A stretch of 36,399 bases of DNA, taken from positions 1 to 36,399 of the forward strand of contig JBMOOG010000029.1 in the NCBI GenBank assembly GCA_049324535.1. Direction: 5' to 3'. Below the pieces are notes generated by a model, which was not told where the DNA came from, did no database searches, and saw nothing but the letters and a program-made list of their open reading frames with translations. Position 1 is the first letter of the stretch, and each line of letters starts with the position of its first letter. This stretch comes from JBMOOG01 sp049324535 (GTDB lineage Bacteria; Pseudomonadota; Alphaproteobacteria; Rhodobacterales; Rhodobacteraceae). Below are positions 30,801 to 36,399 of this stretch, in pieces. Both the position numbers and the translations under genes were made by a program.

Positions 30801-31841
30801 TCATCCTTTCAGCTTGAAGGTGCGGGCGACGACCTCGCCCCAGGGGCGCGCGGCCGAGGAGCGGCCGGGCCGCGGGTGATGGGGCGCGATCTCGGGCTCG
30901 GCCTCGGCCTTGGTGGCGAGGAGCGCGGCGCGCACCTCGTCGAGGCTGACGTCCTGTTCGAGGAAGCGGCCGGCCATCTGCGGCTGGCCCGCGAGGCGAC
31001 AAAGATCGACGACGGCGCGGGCGTGGCCAATGGCCTCGGCCCGGATCGCGGCGGGATCGGGCGGCGAACCGCTCGGTGGCGGGGTTGCGGCGGGCGGCTC
31101 CGAGGTGTCGGAAGCGGCAGCCGGCTGGTCCTCGGCGTCCGCGACCTCGTCGCCGACGGTGGCGTCGTCGGTATACTCGTTCGCTTCGACCTCGGCGCCG
31201 TCGCTGTCGTCGTCTGTCTCCGGCTCAGCCTCGACCGCTTCGACCAGCACCGGCGGCGCGTTGCGGAAGCGCCCGATGTCGAAGTTCGCGGCGATCCGGA
31301 CAGGCTCGATCAGCCGGTCGGCGAAGCCCTGCGCCACCGCGTCAGCCGCGTCGAACCAGGTCTCGGCGGCCATCAGCGCGGAGACCTCCTCCGGTGTCCG
31401 GCCGGATTTCGCGGCGTAGCCGGAGACGAGGCTGCCCTTCACCTTGTCGAGCGCCTCGGCCATGGCGCGCATGTCCTCCGCCGTGCCCATCACGAGGCCG
31501 GCCGGGTCGTGGATCATCAGGAAGGCATTCTCGGGCATGACGATCTCGTCGCCCGCCATGGCGATGTAGGAGGCGGCCGAGGCGGCGATGCCGTCGATCC
31601 AGACCGTGACCGTGCCCTCGTGGCGCTTGATCGCGTTGTGGATCGCGACCGCGTCGAAGACCGATCCGCCGGGGCTGTTGAGCCGCAGATCGACAGGCGT
31701 CCCCCCGGGCAGCGCGCCCAGTTCCGCGAGAAAGCCCTTCGCAGAGACCCCATAGGCGCCGATCTCGTCATAGATCGCCACTTCCGCGCGCGCGTCCTCT
31801 CGGCCGCGCCCCCGGACGCGGATCGCATACCAGCTTGCCAT
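30801..31841 (-). CDS. ClpP-type head maturation protease with acidic C-terminal scaffold-like extension
   Basis: 346 residues. Residues about 1-190 are a ClpP-fold (S14) protease: PVDLRLNSPGGSVFDAVAI, catalytic Ser in GIAASAASYIAMAGDEI, His in FLMIHDPAGLV. Residues about 200-285 are very acidic and low in complexity (EAEPETDDDSDGAEVEANEYTDD), followed by a helical tail ending WGEVVARTFKLKG. This is a lambda gpC-like layout, where the C-part can act as scaffold. The ATG at 31841 lies four bases after the portal stop; an in-frame ATG at 31877 is inside the portal gene. Confidence 0.9.
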   Translation of the reverse strand: MASWYAIRVRGRGREDARAEVAIYDEIGAYGVSAKGFLAELGALPGGTPVDLRLNSPGGSVFDAVAIHNAIKRHEGTVTVWIDGIAASAASYIAMAGDEIVMPENAFLMIHDPAGLVMGTAEDMRAMAEALDKVKGSLVSGYAAKSGRTPEEVSALMAAETWFDAADAVAQGFADRLIEPVRIAANFDIGRFRNAPPVLVEAVEAEPETDDDSDGAEVEANEYTDDATVGDEVADAEDQPAAASDTSEPPAATPPPSGSPPDPAAIRAEAIGHARAVVDLCRLAGQPQMAGRFLEQDVSLDEVRAALLATKAEAEPEIAPHHPRPGRSSAARPWGEVVARTFKLKG

Positions 31842-31845
31842 GTCG

Positions 31846-33408
31846 TCACTCCTGTTCGGTGGCCGGATCGGTCGCATCGGCGCCGTCGTCCCTGTCGTTG
31901 CCGCCGCCTTCGCTCGGGTCCGGCCGCGTCGCGGGCGTCGCGCGGGCGCCTTGCGTCTCGCCGGGGCTGGTGCGGTAGCGCAGGCCGAGACCCGTCGCGC
32001 GCGCGGCGTCGGCCGCGTTCTCGCGGTCGACTTCCTCGACGTCGTAACCGGTCGCCTCGACCACCTTGCGCCGCGAGGTGATGCCGGCCTCCATCGCCAA
32101 GACCTGCGCCTGGATGTCCTTCAGCGGATCGACCCAGTCCCATCGGGGCGGGATCCATTGCACCAGCCGGACCTCTGCCGGATCGGCGTCGAGCGCGCCC
32201 GACAGAACCGCCGTCTCCAGCCAGCGTTTCCAGACCGCACGGCAGAACTGGTGCACGATCACGCCATGCTGCAGCTGGCCGATGCGGCGGCGGAACTCGA
32301 CGAGCTCGGCGCGCAGGGACGAGTAGTTCGCCTGCCGCACATCCCCGGTGACGAGGTGATAGGGCAGCCCGAGCGAGGCCGAAACCGCCAGCAGCGTGCG
32401 GTACTGGAACGCCTCGTAGCCGCCGCCGACATCCGCGGGCGACGAGAACTTCACGTCCTCGCCCGGCAGCAGCACCTGCATCGTGCCGGGCTCGAGACTC
32501 GCAATGGCCGCGCCGTCGAGATCCGCGTCGGCCTCGCCCATCATGGGCTCTTCCGGCGCGGTCTTGGTGATGAAGCCCGCGAACATCGCCGCGGTCTTCT
32601 TCCGGTCAAGCTCGGCGTCGTCGTACTGGTCTAGCAGGAACAGCCGCACCATGGCCGGCGCGATATGCGGCAAGCCCCGGATCTGGCCCGCGTCGATGGG
32701 GCGGTAGATGTGCAGCACGTCCGCCGCCGGCACGCGCACCGTCTCCGGGATCACCGCCCCCTGGTCGGTGCTGTCACCGGGGTGGCGACGGCGGAAGTGG
32801 TAGGCCACGCGCCGGCCGATGGCATCGAACTCGATCCCGCATCGGATGCGGTTGCCGTTGGCCGCCGTCTCGGTCTTCTCGAAGGGCAGCATTTCCGACT
32901 GGAGAAGCTGCAGCTGGAGCGGGACGAGCAGTCCGTCCTCGGCGCGTCTTGGGCGCAGCCGGACGAAGCATTCGCCCGCGACGAACATCTCGCGCGCGAC
33001 CATGGCCTGCAGGCCGTAGAAATCGGTCAGCCCGTCCGCATCGGCCTCGTCGGTCCAGGCGAGCCAGAGCCGCTGGACCCTGTCGCGGAGATCCGCGTTT
33101 CCGATGAGCGAGGACGGCTTGATCCCGTCCCCGACCAGGTTGGCGGTGAAGGCGTCGCAGGCATTGGCGGCATAGCCGTTGGTCACCACCAGTTCGCGGG
33201 ATCGCGCCAGGAGCCGCGGGCCGCCCGAGGCGACCAGCGCGTTGATGTTCTCGAGCGGCGGGTTCCAGCCGCGCAGCCGCCGCTTCGCCATCGCACCTTC
33301 CAGACGGGCGCGCAGTCCGGAGGGACCGTGGCTCCGGGGGAGCCGCGTAAGCCCGGAGGACGCGGGGCCTGCGGAACCCCGCCTGCGGAAACGGTCGAAG
33401 AGGCCCAT
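31846..33408 (-). CDS. Portal protein, lambda gpB family
   Basis: 520 residues. Family landmarks are RGWNPPLENINALVASGGPRLLARSRELVVTNGYAANACDAFTANLVGDGIKPS, AMVAREMFVAGECFVRLRPR, ADVLHIYRPIDAGQIRGLPHIAPAMVRL and GLPYHLVTGDVRQANYSSLRAELVEFRR. It forms the dodecameric DNA gate of the head. The ATG at 33408 lies three bases after the gpW stop. The C-terminal tail is Gly/Asp/Pro-rich and disordered-looking. Confidence 0.95.
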   Translation of the reverse strand: MGLFDRFRRRGSAGPASSGLTRLPRSHGPSGLRARLEGAMAKRRLRGWNPPLENINALVASGGPRLLARSRELVVTNGYAANACDAFTANLVGDGIKPSSLIGNADLRDRVQRLWLAWTDEADADGLTDFYGLQAMVAREMFVAGECFVRLRPRRAEDGLLVPLQLQLLQSEMLPFEKTETAANGNRIRCGIEFDAIGRRVAYHFRRRHPGDSTDQGAVIPETVRVPAADVLHIYRPIDAGQIRGLPHIAPAMVRLFLLDQYDDAELDRKKTAAMFAGFITKTAPEEPMMGEADADLDGAAIASLEPGTMQVLLPGEDVKFSSPADVGGGYEAFQYRTLLAVSASLGLPYHLVTGDVRQANYSSLRAELVEFRRRIGQLQHGVIVHQFCRAVWKRWLETAVLSGALDADPAEVRLVQWIPPRWDWVDPLKDIQAQVLAMEAGITSRRKVVEATGYDVEEVDRENAADAARATGLGLRYRTSPGETQGARATPATRPDPSEGGGNDRDDGADATDPATEQE

Positions 33409-33411
33409 GGA

Positions 33412-33627
33412 TCAGAGCCCCTTTGTCGTCGTCACACGCAGCTGCCGAACGATCCGATGCCCCTCGGCCGCGGCGATCTCGCGATCCAGCGCTTCGACGG
33501 CCCGGTCGATCTCGGCCACGCTGCGATAGTCCACGGTCTTGCCGTCATAGCTGACCCGCGCCACGCCCGAGGACCGCTGCGCGGTCAGCGCGTCGCGGCG
33601 GGCGCGGAGCTCTGTGGCCGTGGCCAT
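33412..33627 (-). CDS. Head-tail joining protein gpW-like
   Basis: 71 residues: MATATELRARRDALTAQRSSGVARVSYDGKTVDYRSVAEIDRAVEALDREIAAAEG. The pattern (helix, YDG-x-TVDYRS strand turn, helix) is that of lambda gpW, which stabilises packaged DNA and joins head and tail. GAGGTGAG lies six bases upstream of the ATG at 33627, and the gene starts five bases after the large terminase stop, exactly the lambda order A-W-B. Confidence 0.92.
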   Translation of the reverse strand: MATATELRARRDALTAQRSSGVARVSYDGKTVDYRSVAEIDRAVEALDREIAAAEGHRIVRQLRVTTTKGL

Positions 33628-33632
33628 GGGAC

Positions 33633-35654
33633 TCACCTCATGTAGCTCGAGCGCACCGGGCGCCGGCGCTGCATCGTTCGTTTCGGGACGGACGGCGCCG
33701 TCGCTGGACCGGCCTCCGGCCCGTCCTGTTTCGCCAAACCGAGTTGTGCCTCCAGATCGGCCCACCGCGCCTCGGGCCAGCGATCCGCTCCGAGGATCCA
33801 TGCCGCCGCGCGGGCATAGACCCGGCAGTCCAGCGCCTCGTTGCGCTCGCGGAGCTTCTGCCATTCGATCCGCGTGAAGCCACGCTTGCCCTTCACCGTC
33901 ACCAGCTGCTCGGCGGTCAGCTGCTTCAGCCATTCGCCGTCCGCCCAGTCCGGCAGATGGATCGTGCCGGGCGGGCACTTCGGTGCGTCGGCGTTCGGCG
34001 GACTTGCGTCGCCCCACCGGGGCGACGGTTCCGCCTCACCCTGCCGCAGGAAGCGATAGGTCTCGGCCTTGAAGGTCGAGGTGGCCACGGTCCAGAGCCG
34101 GGCGCCGCGCCGGAGCCGCTTGCCCGCGACGGTCGCGTCGACATAGGTCGGCCCGGTCACCGGGCTCGTGCGGTTGAACCCCTCGACGCCCTTGACCGGC
34201 GACACCTGCGCGAACCCCGCCTGGCGCGACCAGGCATAGACTGCGCTGGTTTCATACCCCGTGTCGATTGCGAGCCGGGCCAGCGCCATGGGCTGACCCG
34301 ACGCATGCGTCCAAGTCCGCCCCAACAGGTCGGTCAGCTGCTGCCAGCAGGCCGGATCGCCCGGGCCGCCCTCGAGCACGAGGTGATCGACGAGCCAGCT
34401 TTCCAGACCGCGGCCCCAGGCCCAGACGTCGACCTCGATCCGGTCCTTTTGCACGTCGGCGCCGGCGGTCAGGAACAGCCCGCCCGCAGGCACGGTGCCG
34501 GATGTCCAGCGCTCGCGCCGGTCCGCCAGCCGCTGCCAGTCGGGCGCCTCGCCGGTCTCCATCCAGGTCTCGCCGAGGATGGTGTTCCGGAACGCCCGCA
34601 TCGCCTCGTCGCCGCCCTGTGTCGCTTGCGTAGCGGCCCGTGCGATCCGCTGCCAGCTGAGCCAGCCCACCGGCGAATAGAGCGCCGAGAGGTGGTAGCC
34701 GACCGTCGTCGGATCGGTGGCGGTGGCGGTCGCGCGCCACTCGCCGCGCTCGAGCATCCGCGTCTTGTGGTGCTCGGCGATGGGCCGCTCGCAGCCCTCG
34801 CAGTGATACTCCGCCGTCTCGGGACGCCCCTTCTCCCAGCGCAGCCGCTCGAACTTCAGCCACTGCATCGCGTCGCAATGCGGGCACGGCACGAAGTACC
34901 GCCGCTGATCGGATGCCTCGAACTCCCGCTCGATGCGCGACAGCCCCCGGATCGTGGGCGTCGAGACCAGGAACACCTTGCGCCGATGGGCGAAGGTCAG
35001 CGACCGCGCCTCGGCCAGCGTGACCGGGTCGCCTTCCTCGTCAGCGGAGGCCGGATAGGCGTCGACCTCGTCGAGGAAGATGTAGCGCGCCGGGGTCGAG
35101 CGCAGGCCGACCGCCGAGTTCGCCCCCGTCATGATCAGGATGCCGCCCGCGAACTCCTTCGACAGCATCGTGTTGCCCGCGTCGCGCGAGCGCGCAGGCT
35201 TCACCCGCTCCCGAAGGTCCGGGCTCTCGTCGATCAGCGGGTCGATCCGCTGGCGCGAGTTCCGCTTGGCCAGTTCCACTGTCGGCTGGACCGCCAGCAT
35301 CGGGCCCGGCGCCTGGTGGATGACGAAGCCGATCCAGTTGTTGCCGGCCTCCGTCGCGCCGACCTGCGCGGCCTTCATGAACACGATCCGCTGTGTCGGG
35401 TCGCCGGGCGAGAGCCGGTCCATGATCTCGCGCATGTAGGGCGTGCGCGCAGAGCGATACCGGCCGGGCTCCGCCGAGGCCCGCGAACCCAGCCGCCGAT
35501 GCCGGTCAGCCCATTGCGAAACCGTCAGGTCCGGATCTGGACGGATGCCGCTGCGCCATGCCCGAAGAAGTCCTTCCGCTCCGTCGAAGTCGACCGCACT
35601 CTCATCCGAGCCTAGGCCGGACATCGGCGAGGCTGTCGAGCTGGGCGCGGACAT
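33633..35654 (-). CDS. Terminase large subunit, lambda gpA family
   Basis: About 673 residues. ATPase part: RIVFMKAAQVGATEAGNNWIGFVIHQ (Walker A-like), RYIFLDEVDAYPASADEEGDP (Walker B), FLVSTPTIRGLSRIEREFEASDQRRYFVPCPHCDAMQWLKF (coupling motif and zinc-like C-x-H-C; a second CEGC follows). Nuclease part: AGADVQKDRIEVDVWAWGRGLESWLVDH and DTGYETSAVYAW. The stop is five bases before gpW. Start choice is uncertain: ATG at 35654 or 35624 (MSGLGSDES) both overlap the small subunit and neither has a clear ribosome site. Confidence 0.93.
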   Translation of the reverse strand: MSAPSSTASPMSGLGSDESAVDFDGAEGLLRAWRSGIRPDPDLTVSQWADRHRRLGSRASAEPGRYRSARTPYMREIMDRLSPGDPTQRIVFMKAAQVGATEAGNNWIGFVIHQAPGPMLAVQPTVELAKRNSRQRIDPLIDESPDLRERVKPARSRDAGNTMLSKEFAGGILIMTGANSAVGLRSTPARYIFLDEVDAYPASADEEGDPVTLAEARSLTFAHRRKVFLVSTPTIRGLSRIEREFEASDQRRYFVPCPHCDAMQWLKFERLRWEKGRPETAEYHCEGCERPIAEHHKTRMLERGEWRATATATDPTTVGYHLSALYSPVGWLSWQRIARAATQATQGGDEAMRAFRNTILGETWMETGEAPDWQRLADRRERWTSGTVPAGGLFLTAGADVQKDRIEVDVWAWGRGLESWLVDHLVLEGGPGDPACWQQLTDLLGRTWTHASGQPMALARLAIDTGYETSAVYAWSRQAGFAQVSPVKGVEGFNRTSPVTGPTYVDATVAGKRLRRGARLWTVATSTFKAETYRFLRQGEAEPSPRWGDASPPNADAPKCPPGTIHLPDWADGEWLKQLTAEQLVTVKGKRGFTRIEWQKLRERNEALDCRVYARAAAWILGADRWPEARWADLEAQLGLAKQDGPEAGPATAPSVPKRTMQRRRPVRSSYMR

Positions 35655-36213
35655 GGGTTTCAAGCAGTCTCTGGATCAGCGCGGTCGTCACCGCCGTTTC
35701 TGAGGCGCCGTTCGCGGTGGTATCCGGGTGATCGAGCGCGGCATTCAGTTCCGATGCCATCTGCGCGGCCACCCGCGCCGGCCAGGTCACCCATGCGTCG
35801 CGCTCGTCGCGCGCGAGCCGGAACATCAGCGTCTCTGCCCGGGCGCGGTCGACCAGTTCCCCTTTCAGCTTCTGGAGCCTGATGCGCCGCTCCTGCGCCT
35901 TCAGCACCTCGTTCGCCGTCTTGGCCTGCAGGAAGGTCGTGCCACCGCCGACGGCCGGAACAGCCAGCCCTTGTTCCCGCAGGGTGTCACCTACGGCTGT
36001 GACGGCAGCTTCGGGCACCGGCTTCAGCTTCGGCGCGGGCGGCTTGCGGGTCTTCGACGGGTCCGTCGTCTCGGCCCGCCTCTTGTCGGAGGCTGGGGCG
36101 TCGATGCTGCCATCCTCGTGAAGGACGAGCCGGCCGGCGGCCTTCGCCTTCTGGATCGCGCCCCGCGACAGCCCGACACGGGCGGCGTACTGGCGCTCGC
36201 TCATGCCCTGCAT
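35602..36213 (-). CDS. Terminase small subunit (Nu1-like DNA-binding protein)
   Basis: 203 residues starting MQGMSERQYAARVGLSRGAIQKAKAAGRLVLHEDGSID, a MerR-like winged helix with wing as in lambda Nu1. A linker of Pro/Lys/Thr follows, then FLQAKTANEVLKAQERRIRLQKLKGELVDRARAETLMFRLARDERDAWVTWPARVAAQMASELN, the helical part that meets the large subunit. GGAG lies six bases before the ATG at 36213; an upstream ATG at 36225 has no ribosome site. It recognises the packaging site. Confidence 0.88.
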   Translation of the reverse strand: MQGMSERQYAARVGLSRGAIQKAKAAGRLVLHEDGSIDAPASDKRRAETTDPSKTRKPPAPKLKPVPEAAVTAVGDTLREQGLAVPAVGGGTTFLQAKTANEVLKAQERRIRLQKLKGELVDRARAETLMFRLARDERDAWVTWPARVAAQMASELNAALDHPDTTANGASETAVTTALIQRLLETHVRAQLDSLADVRPRLG

Positions 36214-36332
36214 TGGCCACTCCAATTATCATTCAGATTCATGTGCTTATAGAGTTGATAAGCCTCGCCAGCGGAGATGCCGTAATGGGCGAGTCGCTCC
36301 CGGACCCGGCGTTGCGCTGTGTGGTCCGCCAT
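36201..36332 (-). CDS. 43-residue protein upstream of the small terminase
   Basis: The frame begins MADHTAQRRVRERLAHYGISAGEAYQLYKHMNLND and ends SGQCRA, overlapping the terminase start by 13 bases. AGGA lies about 11 bases before the ATG. It is basic and helical with no recognised family. Position and overlap support a real phage gene, perhaps helping terminase expression or cos recognition; the short length makes this uncertain. Confidence 0.5.
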   Translation of the reverse strand: MADHTAQRRVRERLAHYGISAGEAYQLYKHMNLNDNWSGQCRA

Positions 36333-36399
36333 GAGGTGGCTATCGTCCTGTCACGGCCGACCGTCCCGGTCGGCGCAACGATCCGAACGGGAGGACAAA
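36333..36399. other. Right edge, no gene seen
   Basis: The last 67 bases hold no start or stop I can support. They include the GACCGTCCCGGTC-type inverted repeat near 36359-36371, which might be part of a phage transcription or packaging region, but nothing more can be said. Confidence 0.4.

Larger units (their letters stand above)
19723..36399 (-). mobile_element. Prophage remnant: lambda-like head and tail with GTA-like tail tip, right part runs off window
   Basis: A contiguous minus-strand set of DNA packaging, head and tail genes, read from the right edge to 19723, with start/stop overlaps throughout. The order terminase, gpW, portal, protease, decoration, gpE capsid, FII, tail genes, tape measure follows lambda. 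The last four genes (DUF2460, DUF2163, NlpC/P60, tip) follow the Rhodobacter gene transfer agent order. The tail tip is truncated at the left end. No integrase, repressor, replication, lysis or attachment sites are seen. It may be defective, or the rest may lie beyond the right edge or elsewhere. Confidence 0.9.

Noticed and set aside
33744..35615. A 623-codon plus-strand open frame opposite the large terminase
   Set aside because: Antisense shadow; composition biased to R, P, A and L, and the terminase motifs lie on the other strand.
19723..36399. That the region is a true gene transfer agent cluster
   Set aside because: The terminase, portal, decoration and capsid genes are lambda-type, not GTA-type, and only the last tail genes resemble GTA genes.
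1..36399. CRISPR arrays, tRNA or rRNA genes
   Set aside because: No regularly spaced repeats and no cloverleaf or rRNA-like stretches were noticed on reading through.

Overview
The window is GC-rich, tightly packed DNA of alphaproteobacterial type. A member of the Rhodobacterales (Rhodobacteraceae) is the best guess, because the tail genes resemble Rhodobacter gene-transfer-agent genes and the accessory genes resemble roseobacter/Paracoccus sets. This is a judgement from protein resemblance only. It reads as accessory DNA: an IS5-type end, a two-component/membrane module, a copper-handling operon and a truncated lambda-like prophage.

Positions 1-153 hold one end of an IS5-family element. From 165 to 5673 a minus-strand operon encodes (in transcription order) an exported protein, an outer-membrane protein, a COG4705 membrane protein, a 25-codon micro-ORF, an ABC-2 exporter (one ATPase, two permeases) and an exported protein with calcium-binding type-3 repeats. 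From 5796 to 8959 (minus) are a DedA-PAP2-LssY fusion and an MprF-type flippase domain. From 9091 to 11608 (plus) are a PepSY protein, an OmpR-type regulator and its histidine kinase. Three copies of a TTCTTAC-N6-GTAARR inverted repeat (5765, 8990, 11592) look like binding sites of this regulator and would tie the three blocks into one regulon.

From 11621 to 19738 lies a copper cluster: a cytochrome c (minus), then plus-strand genes for a small Cys/His exported protein, a multicopper oxidase with a Met-Gly repeat broken by a 100-N assembly gap, a 41-aa membrane peptide, DUF302, TVP38/DedA, an APC permease, a Cu+ P1B-ATPase with YHS and metal-binding N-domains, and DUF411. Together these would pump Cu(I) out of the cytoplasm and oxidise or bind it in the periplasm.

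From 19723 to the right edge is a prophage on the minus strand, read right to left: a small ORF, small and large terminase, gpW, portal, ClpP-type protease, decoration protein, gpE-type capsid, FII-like connector, DUF6441, tail terminator-like protein, tail tube, frameshifted tail chaperones, tape measure, DUF2460, DUF2163, NlpC/P60 and tail tip. The head is lambda-like and the tail tip is GTA-like. The tail-tip gene is cut after about 235 codons and fused to a diverged piece of a tail-tube gene right beside the copper operon; no integrase, repressor or lysis genes are seen. Inside the tail module, on the opposite strand, sits a cargo gene for an HNH nuclease with an N-terminal domain that looks PUA/EVE-like, the best candidate here for a defence gene. 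The tail chaperone pair shows a textbook A-AAA-AAC slippery site for -1 frameshifting.
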